Of a stretch of DNA of 64,000 nucleotides, positions 24,598 to 35,868 are shown one piece after another. The first letter of the stretch is position 1, and every line of letters begins with the position of its first letter. The translations under genes were made by a program, and so were the position numbers. The DNA is from Mesocentrotus franciscanus (Eukaryota > Echinodermata > Echinoidea > Camarodonta > Strongylocentrotidae), in NCBI GenBank assembly GCA_037976565.1, contig CP137669.1:41380912-41444911 (forward strand), given 5' to 3'. The notes beneath the pieces were generated by a model that worked only from the letters and a program-made list of their open reading frames with translations, was not told where the DNA came from and ran no database searches.

Positions 24598-25370
24598 ATG
24601 TAGTTAGAACGATATGCATGCACTGACGCCCGTGTATTTACGTGACAGACGAAAGAGCGTCTCTTGGACTATCTACAGCAATTGGTTAGAAGTCTGTAGC
24701 ATCTAGGATAGTAGAGATAGGTAGGCCGAAAAAAGGGCCTCCAAACGGCCGGAAACAGACAAGATGGCGCCTAGCTGGACGGTCACGCATGAGGGATTTT
24801 TTAAACGATGGATTCGGTGACTTTGATGGGATGCTACAGACTATGCCTACGAAGTTCGAAATATAGGCCTATCGGGATAAAGAAAGGAACCTAAATAGGG
24901 CTCACCATCAGTATAGTGCGTGCAAAACGAATGGGATTTCGGTGAATGAAGAGAACGTCATGATGCGAGCTACGGTCCAAATGGCCTTCCATACTAACAT
25001 AATCCTCCAGGATATGATATTCTAAAAATCCGGCTTCAAGATGTCCTGCGTTTCGCCACCCAAAATATGCTTGCAAAATTTCAAGGAAAAAAGATCGGAA
25101 AAGGGGCAAAAATTATTCTGAAAAATGACGTCATAGCCGATACGTGTTATAATTGGGCGGAATCCAAGCAGAATCTGTATTGTGACCCTTGCTCAAATGC
25201 GATTTACTCAACATTTTCTGTGTGAACACATACCATGTTTGGTATCATTCGTAAGGGCATTTCATTGCTGCAATGAAATAGTGTCAAAATAACAATAGTG
25301 TGAAAATGACTGCAGCAGTCATTTTGACACTATTGTTATCTGCGGGTAATGTATTGCAAGCATTTAACGG
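24598..25370 (+). repeat. Repeat module shared with 30713-31150 and 55735-55815
   Basis: The phrases GACGCCCGTGT, AGAAGTCTGTAGCATCTAGGAT and GGAGATAGGTAGGCCGAAA (as AGAGATAGGTAGGCCGAAA here), and later ATCCGGCTTC, ATGTCCTG and TTTCGCCACCC, recur at 30713-31150 in the same order. The third copy at 55735 breaks off at the inner edge of the large inverted duplication (55815). A near-perfect hairpin lies at 25289-25339. Confidence 0.7.
25289..25339. repeat. 51 nt near-perfect palindrome
   Basis: Two 25 nt stems (25289-25313 and 25315-25339) pair with one mismatch around a single central A. The left stem begins ATAACAATAGTG and the right stem ends CACTATTGTTAT. The related region near 31100 lacks it, so it was probably created locally. 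Confidence 0.8.
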
Positions 25371-25439
25371 GTTGTTATTTAATGCATTGTAAATTCATCA
25401 ATTTTGGCGCTAACTTTGTGATGACGTCCTCAAATTTTA

Positions 25440-26280
25440 CCAAACTTGTACAAAAAGTGCCCATTACCATCTCTGATAAGTGCCCCTTCACCTCTTATAA
25501 TTGCCTCTTTTCAAACCTGAGAGGTGTCTCTTATATTTTGACAAGTGTCTCTTTTCCTTTTCCCTCTAGCTGTTCATACTTATAAGTGCCCCTTTTCATC
25601 TCCGATGAGTACCCTTAATCAAAGTTGAGACGTAATAAGTGCCCCCTTTTATTTTGACACGTGCCTCTTATCCTTTCTAATTAGTGCCATTTTCATCTCT
25701 GATAAATTTTTTTTGGTCTTTTTTACTTTGAGATGCGCTCTTTTCCTTTTCTAATAAGTGTCCTTTTCCCTTTGGATATGTGCCCCCTTTTCCTTTTACC
25801 ATAAAATGTGCTCCTAATTCAAAGCGACTAAGAGCAAACTTTCTTTAATTTCACCCAAAGCTTACTCGCATTTAACAGTGATATAAGTATATGTTTCTTA
25901 TCAAAAATGTTTTCAGTCTTTCTTGAACAGATTGTGCTTAAAACCCCATTAGGATTGTTTTTTCCTCTTTGTAAGGTGTAATTTTTCGCACTGCGACCTC
26001 ACAAATCTTAAAATCTTTGCTGGCTCGCTTCGCTCGCTCGCAAATAAATCAGACCATCACACCCTATTGCAAAGTATGATGCTTAAGCAGTATCTCGGAC
26101 CCTGTAAAGAGAGAAACAAACATGAAATCATCCCTGATAATGTAATCACAATATAGGGGTATATACCAATGTCTAAAAATTGTATATTTGTGCTTTGAGA
26201 TTTCCCTTTGTAAGCGCCCCTTTTTTTCTTCAGAAAGTGCCCTTTTTTGTTGGTGCCCCCCCCCCACACTTTGAAACACA
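25440..26280 (-). mobile_element. GGGGCAC-array element, inverted copy
   Basis: On the minus strand this reads as the same family as 26988-28590: a start region with CACCAACAAAAAAGGGCAC, an internal module with the CATTGGTATATACCCC landmark, CGAGCGAGCG, and then degenerate AAAAGGGGCACTTATC repeats. Clear TIRs are missing at both ends, so it is an incomplete copy. It faces the 26988 copy in opposite orientation. Confidence 0.65.
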
Positions 26281-26365
26281 CCCTACCAACCCTGGTCTGT
26301 GTACAAGAATTTCCAACTGTCTACTGGATTCAACTCCCGATTCAGAAGATTTTTGTCCCCAGGTA

Positions 26366-26531
26366 ATAGTATACAAATAATACACAGCAGTGAGGGCATT
26401 AGTAAGATTTACCCACACAAGGTAGGCCTACCTTTGGAACAGTCTCGCCGAGGGTGTTTGGACTGTTTCGAAGGTACCGCGAGTGTGAGTAATTTTACTA
26501 ATGCCCGTACAAAATGATGTGTATTATTTGT
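26366..26531. repeat. 166 bp imperfect palindrome
   Basis: CAAATAATACACA at the left end faces TGTGTATTATTTG at the right end, GGGCATTAGTAA faces TTACTAATGCCC, and GGAACAGTC faces GACTGTTTC. It contains a central AAGGTAGGCCTACCTT palindrome on the left arm. The paralogous segment at 53602 lacks this block. It may be a MITE, but no target duplication is assured. Confidence 0.65.
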
Positions 26532-26979
26532 TTTATAAAATGATGACGTGGATCCTTGTTATTTGATGAATCACCCTCATCTCAAAGTCCATACATTAGG
26601 TCTACATCTAGATCTAATTTAGATATAACGTTAGTAGATCTAACTTTAATTATAGACTACTACATAACTGTTACTGTTAGTGTTACAGTTAGATCTATTG
26701 TTAGACCTACTACGTACTACTACTACTACTAGCCCTAGCATAGGCCTAGACTCTACTAGACTTCTTGACCTAGGACTAGATCTAACTTATTTCTAGTTTG
26801 TTTAAATGTTTAGATCTTACCTTTATCAACAGGATCATCCATCATAAACTTGTAAATCAATGCAAAAGGTCATAGAAAAACTTGAAATTGAAACTCCAAC
26901 TTGAACAACGAACGTCTAGAGTCTACGTAGAAGAGCAGCAAGGTAAAAATGTCTTTCCAAAATGCTACTTCCGAACAGC
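26532..26979. other. AGATCT/CTAG-rich unassigned sequence
   Basis: From 26595 to 26830 the sequence is dense in TAGATC, CTAGA and ACTAC motifs of low complexity. No coding or RNA feature was supported. Confidence 0.4.
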
Positions 26980-26987
26980 GATAATGT

Positions 26988-28590
26988 CAGGGGCGGCCGA
27001 GCGACTTCCAAAGTGGGGGGGGGGCACCAAGAAAAAAGGGCACTTTCTGGAAAAAAAGGGCACTTACAAAGGGAAATCTCAAAGCGAAAATATACAATTT
27101 TTAGACATTGGTATATACCCCTACATTGTGATTACATTATCAGGGATGATTTCAATATTTGTTTCACTTTATACACCATACAAGATATTGCTTAAGCATC
27201 ATACTTTGCAGTTTGGTGTGATGGTCTTAACAATTATTTGCGAGCGAGCGAAGCGAGCGAGGAAAATTTTAAGATTTTTGAGGTCGCAGTTCGAAAAATT
27301 ACATCTTATAAAGAGGAAAAACCCAATCCTGATGGGGTTATAAGCTCATTCTCATAACGGAAGACTGAAAAGGCCTTTGATAAGTAACATAAGTATATCA
27401 TCTATAGATGCGTGCGAGCGTAGCGAGCGAGCTTTGGGGGAAATCGCTCTTAGTCGCTTGAAATTAGGGGCGCTTTTAATGATGAGAGGAAAAGGGGACA
27501 CTTATCAGAAAAGAAAAGGAGCATGTGTCAAAGTACAAAGAGTAATTATCAGAGGTGAAAATGGGGCACTTCTTACACCCTCAAAAACAGGCACTCAGTC
27601 ACCAGGGATGAAAAAAGTCAGTCATTAGAATAGGAAATGGGCATTTGTCGACGGAAAAGGGGCCCCCATCAGATTTTGATAGGGGCATTTATAAGAGGTG
27701 AAAAGGGGCATTTATGAAAAGGGGACAGGTTCCTTATTAGAAAGGATAAGGGGCACGTATCATTGTTAAAAGGGAAATTATCAGAGGTGAAAAGAGGCAC
27801 TTATGGCACGTGAAAAGGGGCAATGACCAAATATAGAAAGGGGCACTTATGTAAATGAAAAAGGGGCACTTATAATAAAGGAAAATGTGAATTAGTTGAA
27901 AGAAAATGGGCACCAATCAGATTTTAAAGGGGGCATTTATCGGAGGTGAAGGGGGCACTTGTCTGAAGTGAAAAGGAGTATTTGCTCGTACTTGAAAAGG
28001 GTCATTTACAAGAGAAGGGGCACTTATGAGAAGGGGAAGGGACTCTTTTGTTTAATGGGGCACTTATCATTAGGAAAAGGGGCACATGTGAAAATATAAG
28101 GTGCGCTTATCCGAGTTAAAATGGGGGTAGTTATTAAAAGGGAAAGGGGTACTTCTTCCAAAGGAAAAGGGGCACTTGTCAAAGTAAAAGAGGCACCTCT
28201 CAGATTTGAATAGGGCAATTATCAAAGGTGCAGGGGGCACTTATCAAAAGTGAAAAGAGGCACTTCTCGTACCTGAAAAGGGGTAATTACTAGAGATTAA
28301 AAAGGGCACTTATGAGAATGGAAAATGGACACTTATTGCAAGGAAAATGGGAAGTAAAAGGGGCACGTGTCCAAATAAAAGGGGCACTTATCAGAGTTGA
28401 AAAGGGAAAGGGGCACTTTTACAAATTAATATGGGCACTTTTGAATGTGAAAGGGGCACTATTCCTATGTTAAAAGGGGCACTTCTTACAAAGTTAAAGG
28501 GGCACTTTTCTATGTAAAAAGAGGCACTTTTTGGGTGCTTGAAAAAGTGGGAGGGCACTGTGCCCCCTGCCCCCGGGAGGGCCGCCTCTG
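26988..28590 (+). mobile_element. hAT-like non-autonomous element with a GGGGCAC repeat array
   Basis: The left end is CAGGGGCGGCCGAGCG and the right end, inverted, is GGGAGGGCCGCCTCTG. A perfect 8 bp duplication, GATAATGT, flanks it (26980-26987 and 28591-28598), as expected for hAT transposition. The 1.6 kb interior holds a 5' module (27040-27440) ending in CGAGCGTAGCGAGCGAGC, then over a kilobase of degenerate AAAAGGGGCACTTATCAGAGGTG-like units. No transposase frame exists; the 153-codon frame at 26882-27343 crosses the element border and is not a gene. Confidence 0.85.
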
Positions 28591-28835
28591 GATAATGTAC
28601 ATGTAGAATAGTTTAAAAAGCTGAAATAGTCAAAGCCAAACATAATTATGTAGATCAATCATCTAGGCCTGCACAAAGTCTTGTCCTGAACATTACTTAG
28701 TATGTGTCAATGACCGGTCACTATACTTTACTATTGAATGACCGGTTATTAGTAAAATTACGTGTTAGGCAAAATAAAATCACATGTACGCTCTCAGCCA
28801 ATCATTTGATTAGGATCCGCTTCATTATCTTATAA

Positions 28836-30790
28836 AAAGTATTATCCTTCCGAAATTTCCGCAATGATCATGATGGAGAGACCTGCCATTCGGTTCAATC
28901 AATATTTTTCACGCCGTGTACGGTTCCAATAAGTTTGTAGATTACACTCGGAGAGAAGAATCATAAAAATACCAGAATGGTTTTGAAAAACTGTATTTTT
29001 AATACTTTTACTTGAAAGTCCCATGAAGTTCGTATGGCGAGTGTACATGTGTTTATGATTATATAGATTTCATTATTTTGACAAACATACAAACTGTAGG
29101 TCGATTCATTTTCTATAAGGAAAACCAGTAAATATGGAAACACTGGTAAAATAAATTTATCTCAGGGGTGGTGGAACATCTTTAAAAGGGAGGGGGACCA
29201 GCATAAAGGACACTTCGAAAAAAACAGGAGGAAAAACCCACAAAGTGTGAACACAAAGCAGGAAAAACTACATTTTGAGACATTGAAACCCTCACATTTT
29301 AGTTAATACGTTATCAAGGGATCATCTTCGTCATTGTTTCTATCTTTACATGAATCTGGTTGAGGTACTGCTTCCACACCATGCTTTGTCGTTGTGTGTA
29401 ATGCTCTTACGATTCATTAGCATATCGGCTAACCCTCTGGCGAGCTTTACAGTCGTCAAGAGAAACTTTTGTTAAAAAAAGTATGCAAACAATTTGTTAA
29501 CAACTCCATTGAAAAGCAAAATCATTCGCACCCCATGACTGATGTTAAACAAATATTCTGGGCCCTATTTTCATTAGACTTGTTATCAATTACAAGTGCC
29601 AAAATGCTGTAACAAATTCGTTCACAGCCAATTGACAAATGCAAGGATTTCAGTAGCATATACTCTTATCAGATATTGTACTTAAGCCTGCTGTTATTTA
29701 CATTCATATCATTTTATTTACAAAGTGGTGCCTTATCAATTGTCATTTTCTTTTCTTCTTGCTTGCCATTCTTTTGCACTGTATGCCTGCATAATGTGAG
29801 TTGTATGTGAAAATGGAAGCCTGCTGTTATTTACATTCATATCATTTTATTTACAAAGTGGTGCCTTATCAATTGTCATTTTCTTTTCTTCTTGCTTGCC
29901 ATTCTTTTGCACTGTATGCCTGCATAATGTGAGTTGTATGTGAAAATGTACATGCATATCACTGCCAAATGCATTCGCAGTAGTTTGAAGTTGGACGATA
30001 TGCAACTCGGCGCCATCTTGATTGCTTCTGAAGCACAAATTAGGAGTAGATATTGATCAATTAATCTTCTTCCGACAAAGTTTTCATTATCAAAGGAGTC
30101 TCTACGTTGTCAACGTTCTTTGGAATTTATATACATTACCGAAGGTAGAATAGCAGCTGGCGTCTAGCTTGGGTGACAAATTTGGGATTTTAAACACAGT
30201 TCAAGTGAGATAAAGATGTAAAACAGAAGAAACAAGTGTATGTGGATAGACTATGTAGTTTGGGGTATATTTCTAAGTTCGTGAGATGTGTTAGAGGCAA
30301 ACAGCAGGAGAAAAGAAGGTGATATAATCTTCTCATGTGGATGAAGCGGAATGAAAGTATATTTTACTTCTATTTTCTTCTATATAAACTGAGGCTTTAA
30401 AGCTAAGTATGTAGTAGATCGACCCTTTCTTCTCCTCCCTGCTTTATATCTCTTATTGTTTCTCTCTCTCTTCCCCTTCGTGTGTATACATGTATTTCTG
30501 ATCATCTAGATTTCAATGTTTTTAAATATTAATGAAATCGTACACATTTTGTTTGTATCCATTAACTTTATTTCTCAAAACTCCGATTCCTTTTCGTACA
30601 CACCATAGAAGCAAGGCATTTTCCATAGTCCTACTTTATACAAACTGAAACAATTATAACAAAGCCTTTTTGATAAACGAACATAAATGCAACACTAGAA
30701 CTGCAATCTTATTGGAACGATATGTATGCATTGACGCCCGTGTTTTACATGGCAGACAAAAAAGCGTCTCTCAGACTATCTACAGCAATT
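28836..30790 (+). repeat. Segment duplicated at 53602-55815
   Basis: Parallel landmarks include ATCCTTCCGAAATTTCCGCAA (28846/53615 region), CACGCCGTGTACGGTTCC, AGGGGTGGTGGA, CAAGTGCCAAAATG, TTTTGCACTGTAT and GAGTCTCTACGTTGTCAACG. The two copies differ by many substitutions and by insertions, so they are old. No open frame of interest is conserved between them, which argues against a gene here. Confidence 0.8.
29686..29950 (+). repeat. Exact tandem duplication, period 133 bp
   Basis: The stretch from GCCTGCTGTTATTTACATTC to TTGTATGTGAAAATG occurs twice in succession (units start at 29686 and 29819) with no difference that I could see. The paralogous locus near 54470-54570 has it only once, so the duplication is recent. 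The minus-strand frame at 29847-30038 is not supported as a gene. Confidence 0.85.
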
Positions 30791-31161
30791 TGTTAGAAGT
30801 CTGTAGCATCTAGGATCGTGGAGATAGGTAGGCCGAAAGAAAGGCCTAAAAATCCGGCTTCGAGATGTCCTGTGTTTCGCCACCCAGAATATGTTTTCAA
30901 AATTTCAAGGAGAAAAGATCGAAGAGGGGTCTAAATTAATGTGTTCTGAAAGATGACGTCAAATCCAAAACGTGGGATAATTGGGCGGAAACCCAACAGC
31001 ATCCGTATTGTGGCCCTTGTTCAAATGCGATCTACTCAACATTTTCCGTGTGAACATATATCGTATTAATTTTGATATCATTCGAAAGGGCATTTCATTA
31101 TGGTCAGTTTAACACCATTGTTTTTGCGTGTAATGTACTGCAAACATTTAACAGGTTATTG

Positions 31162-31440
31162 ATTAGAGGATAATGGACTAACACATTAATATGTTGTCCC
31201 CTACTTTTCAGATCGACCGTACGTGTTCATTGTGATATCCAGCTAGTCAACCAAGTCGTCAGCTGGTGTTAACAAATAGACAGGTACTTATTTAATTATG
31301 TAGTGCATAGTAGAGGATATTGAACTTACCCATTCATGTGTTATCCCTTACTTTGCAGACCGTGTTCATTGTGATATCCAGCTTGTCAACCAGGCCGTCG
31401 TCAGCTGGTGTAAACAAATAGACAGGTTCTTATTTATGAA
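31162..31440 (+). repeat. Two tandem ~149 bp units before the Ty3/Gypsy-like body
   Basis: Both units contain TAGAGGATA, TCATTGTGATATCCAGCT, GTCAGCTGGTGT and AACAAATAGACAGGT (units begin near 31162 and 31311). They lie just before the gag-like frame and may be the leader or a remnant of the 5' long terminal repeat. Alternatively, the CAG and GT borders around each repeat could be splice sites of an unknown gene. I cannot decide between these. Confidence 0.5.
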
Positions 31441-31467
31441 CACGGTACTACTACAAGCCTATCGACA

Positions 31468-32445
31468 ATGCCCGTCGTCGAATGCCCCATCCCTGGTCGC
31501 GACTACGCCACCCCGGACTTTGATGCCCCCATCGTGGTCGCTGTCCTCAACACCCACAGTGCTATACACACCTCTGGACAATCCGCCAAGGTCGAGAAGG
31601 TCAAAAGGCCCACCATAGCTGCTGCTGGCTCTATAGTGAGGAATGGGCTTACTTTGAGTCACGATGGTCGGACTACGTGGAGGCGACCAGGATAACCGGC
31701 AAGGACAGGGTGGTGCAACTCCTAGAATGTTGTGATGAACCTTTGCGCAAGGACCTTACCAGATCAGCAGGTGGTATAGCCTCACTGGCCAATCAGAGAA
31801 AGACGTCCTGGCAGCTATAAGGAAGCTTGCTGTTCTGAAGCCATGATGCGGGATGTACTCACCCGTGGTATCGCCGACCATGAAATCCAACTTGACCTCT
31901 TTGGTGATAAGAACCAGGACATGACACTAGAGGGGGTCTTCCAGTTCATTGAAGCCAAAGAGGCTGGCAAACGGTCAGCATCCTCACTCCTGGATTCACA
32001 CTCGACAGATCCCGCTAGCAGCACATACAGGAAAACCAAGCAAAGGTGCTTCAAGGAGAGACAAGAACCATGTTCTTACTGTGGCAAAAGAGGACATGGA
32101 AGGAATGCCCAAGCCCGCATCCGTCAGTTGCAATGTGCAGCATATGACCAAAGGTGCGGACATTGTGATAAACAACACCATTTGGAAAGCGTATGCCGCA
32201 GCAAGGACAAACCACGACATGTAAAACCTGCAGCCCCCATTGACCACGAGGGTGCCGTCTTTGATGACCTGTGTGCCATTCACACTTTGCAGCGGCCACG
32301 AGGTGGACTGACCATTCCCCTTGACCACCATATCTACGACAATCTCTCTGATACATGGCTCAGAAGGAGATCTGCGCCTCAACCATTTGTTGGCGTGACC
32401 GTCACGATTGTGTCTGATGACTATGAATTAAGCCTTGGGTTTTAA
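31468..32445 (+). pseudogene. Ty3/Gypsy-type gag-like region, frameshifted
   Basis: The first frame starts MPVVECPIPGRDYATPDFDA; after about 31625 the capsid-like reading continues in another frame (EEWAYFESRWSDYVEATR, RVVQLLECCDE) and then in the 31843-32445 frame. The last part has a nucleocapsid-like zinc knuckle, CSYCGKRGHG with a downstream C, and a second cluster, RCGHCDKQHHLESVC. Gag proteins package element RNA. The frame breaks mean that no full protein can be made. Confidence 0.75.
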
Positions 32446-33004
32446 AGTCTCCACCCCTACAATGACCTGCCCAGCATCCGCCATGGCTGATACAGGATGC
32501 CAGAGCTGCCTTGCTGGTTTGAAGCTCACCCGTCGCCTTGGGTTACGTCTTTCGGACCTCATCCCAGTCACTATGATGATGCACATTGCTACCACAGGAG
32601 GCATCAAGATCCTTGGAGCTGCCATCCTACACTTTTCGGGCAGAGATGGTCTGGGCCGGATCCTTGACACCAGGCAAATGACCTATATCACTGACGGCGC
32701 TGACAAGATCTTTCTCAGTAAAGAAGCCTGCATTGATCTCGGACTCAACTCCGACAGCTTTCCCACGATTTGTGCTACACAGGAATCACACAATCTGGAT
32801 ACAACGGCAGCTCTGCAAGAGGACCCAACTATCACTTGTCGTTGCCCCCGTTGCCAACGGCCTCCACCACCTCCGACAAAACTACCCTTCCCAGCTACTG
32901 ACGCTAATCGCCAGAAGCTGCAGCAATATATACTTGACTACTATAAGGCGGGTGCATTCAACACATGTGAGCATCAAACCCTGCCTCTCATGGACAGCCT
33001 TTGA
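32435..33004 (+). pseudogene. Aspartic protease region of the Ty3/Gypsy-type element
   Basis: The frame encodes AMADTGCQSCLAG, in which DTG is the catalytic triplet of retroviral-type aspartic proteases, followed by KLTRRLGLR and IKILGAAIL as expected of the fold. The frame overlaps the gag-like frame by a few bases in another phase. It continues into the linker before the reverse transcriptase and ends at a stop at 33002-33004. Confidence 0.75.
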
Positions 33005-34380
33005 TGGTAGATCCCGACGCTGAGCCGGTCGCACATCACACTCCGGTACCAGTCCCGATCCACTGGCGTGACGCTGTGAAGGCTGGGTTGGACCACGATG
33101 TCCAGTTGGGTGTCATCGAACCATCCCTGGTGGTGAACCTGTTACCTGGTGCCATAGGATGGTTATCAGTGCTAAGGAAAATGGCAAACCACGGCGGACC
33201 GTTGACTTCCAGGCTCTCAATACTCATGCCACGAGGGAAACGCATCACACGCCATCACCCCTCTGCAAGGAGGACCAACATTTGACGACCTTCATCACAC
33301 CCTGGGGTAGGTACCGTTACAAGACTGCCCCCCAAGGATACATTGCCTCAGGTGACGGTTACACATCCCCAATAAGACCAAGTGCATGGATGACGTCCTG
33401 CTGTGGGCAGACACATAAGCAGACAGCTTCTTTCAGGCCATCCAGTGGCTTGACACATGTGGCCGGCATGGGATCACCTTCAATCCTGACAAGTTTGTGT
33501 TGGGTGCAGACACTGTAGAGTGCGCTGGGTTCGAAATCACCCCTGACAATGTTCGCCCTTGTAGGAAATACTTGCAGACAATCCAGGACTTTCCAACTCC
33601 CAAGGACATCACAGACATTCGCTCGTGGTTCAGATTTCTTAACCAGGTATCCTACGCGTTCAGCGTGGCAGGGAAAATGCTACCCTTTCGACAGCTCTTG
33701 AAGCCAGGCACACCCTATGTATGGGACTAGACTCTCGAGAGTGCCTTTCAGGAATCCAAATCTGTCATTGCCAGTGAGATTGCAGAAGGCGTCAAAATCT
33801 TCGACCCACAATAGCCCACATGTCTGGCGACGGATTGGTCCTGAAGCGGCATCAATGTTTGGCTCCTACAGAAACACTGTACCTGTGTCAAGATCGAACC
33901 CTTCTGTTGCCACTCGGGATGGAGGATTACACTTGTTGGAAGATTCACACATCCTGCCGAATCACGCTATGCTCCAGTGGAAGGTGAGGCCCTTGCCGCT
34001 GTTGACGCTCTGGATAAGGCCTGATACTTTGTTCTGGGCTGCGATGACCTCATCATTGTTGTTGATCACAAGCCCCTCTTGAAGATCTTTGGTGACCGCA
34101 CCATGGAAGACATCCCTAACCCACGCTCGAGGAACTTGAAGGAAAAGACCCTCGGATGTAGGTTTCGGATGATCCATGTACCGGACGTCATGCATCGTAA
34201 CACGGACTGCCTCTCCCGCCACCCTACTGGAGATCCTGTGCAACTGGTCCTCCCTGATGATGTGGCAGCCGTTGACTCCAACCCTGTCATCTTGACACAC
34301 TCCCCGGCTCTCATGGCCGGCTTGTGCACCCCTGCCTCACGTGTGGATGCCCTTGAGGACGGCGTCTTATCTTCCGCTTA
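33001..34380 (+). pseudogene. Reverse transcriptase and RNase H region, broken
   Basis: Reverse transcriptase pieces lie in several frames: VPVPIHWRDAVKAGLDHD (33040s), NGKPRRTVDFQALN (33180s), YRYKTAPQGYIASGDG (33315s), a DDVLLWAD box (33390s) and GFEITPDNVRPC (33530s). The fingers-palm part between 33280 and 33390 is shortened. RNase H follows with RYAPVEGEALAVVDALDKA, then LIIVVDHKPLLKIFGDR and RNTDCLSRHPTGDP. In-frame stops (for example near 33728 and 34022) and frameshifts disable it. The order protease, reverse transcriptase, RNase H, integrase is the Ty3/Gypsy arrangement. Confidence 0.8.
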
Positions 34381-34572
34381 GTTTTCCTTGGACTCCCTCA
34401 ACCTTCAGTTTGTTACGTGGGACAGAGTCCGTACTGCTACGGCCAGTGACAGCACCATGCAGGGCCTTGTTGACAATGTCGAATCTGGCATGCCTGGCTC
34501 TCGGCATGAACTCCCGGAACCTCTCCGCAACTACTTCCAGTTCCGGGATGACCTGCACACAGAAGCATAATT

Positions 34573-35868
34573 ATGTGGCGCCTCAGGTTGCACTGTGTGA
34601 GAGCTCTCCATGTTTTCATCGAATTTTCCATTATTTGTTATCCTGTTGCCATTTCTTCTACACCAGTGTATATCCTGTGCAAATTGAAGAGGAATGGAGT
34701 TCCAACCAGTGATCTTATGCTCATATACACAATGTATATCCGACCATTGATGGAATATTGTTCACCAGTGTGGAGCAGTAGCCTGACAACACAGCAGTCA
34801 GATAGCATAGAGCGGGTACAGCGTAGATCTCTCAGGGTGATATCCTACCCTGATCAGCATCACTATGAGGAACTCCTGAGCAGTTTCGGCATTCCCTCCC
34901 TTGCCAGGCGAAGGCATGACTTACTTACCAACTTTGCCAAATCATTCCTTGTCTCCTCACGACACCGTGATTTGCTTCCAGCTGAACGGCAGCATCTCTC
35001 GCGAGTTGGACTTAGGAATTCTAACCACCTACACATTCCTTATGCAAGAACTGAACGTTACAGAAAATCAAGTGTCCCCACACTTGTCAAACTGGTCAAT
35101 GCTCAGTTGTAGATCATCTATAGTAATGTATCCGTTTTTGTTGTTGTCCGTTTTAATATTTTTAGAGTTTTTGTTTTGCAACTTTTCTTAATTGAATTCA
35201 AGCTCAATCCCAAATCAAATAATCGTGCACAAATTATTGAGTGCTCTTCTTTAAGTTATTTAGCTTTGATCTTTTTCTTTTAAAGTTGTTCTTAAACTAC
35301 CGTGTATAATTCTGCTGCAATAACTTAATCGTAACTCAACTTCAGTTTACAATGTAATGTGAAAACTCAAAAATTATAAGAATTTGTGTATGCTCATAGG
35401 CGTTATACATCACTTTATATGAAACGCTTTAATGATATATTTTTAATGTAATAATTCCATTCAATATAATTTGACCTAATCTGTCCCATAACAGACGAAC
35501 CTGCATGTACACTTTTTTCAGTTTATGGATCTCATTTTGACAATTGCAATATAATAATTTCCTCTCTATATTGTTTTAGAATATATTGTTTTAGATTATG
35601 ATTACTTGCAATAATTGGTTCAACATTTCAAGTTACTTTTACAGTTATTCATCAATCTACTTTCATTTAGCAAAATATGTATATTGGTATGAGGTATGAA
35701 CAATTATGATAACTTTATTTAGTATCATTTTAATTGTACATGTATATGATCATTCCTGTTTTTATGCACATTTTATGTAAACATTGCATTATTGGTCCTT
35801 GGACTACTGCATTGTACATTTTATATGTTGATATTAATAAACCGAAATTGAATTGAATTGAATTGAAA
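34573..35868 (+). mobile_element. 5'-truncated CR1/L2-like non-LTR fragment inside the Ty3/Gypsy element
   Basis: The coding part (about 34670-35112) has LKRNGVPTSDLMLIYTMYI, RPLMEYCSPVWSS and IERVQRRSLRVI, the usual end of CR1/L2/Jockey-type reverse transcriptase proteins, and stops at 35110-35112. About 750 bp of AT-rich 3' UTR follow and end with a TTGAA repeat (35846-35865), a typical microsatellite tail. It splits the host element between the RNase H/linker and the integrase. The reverse transcriptase catalytic motifs are absent. Confidence 0.8.
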
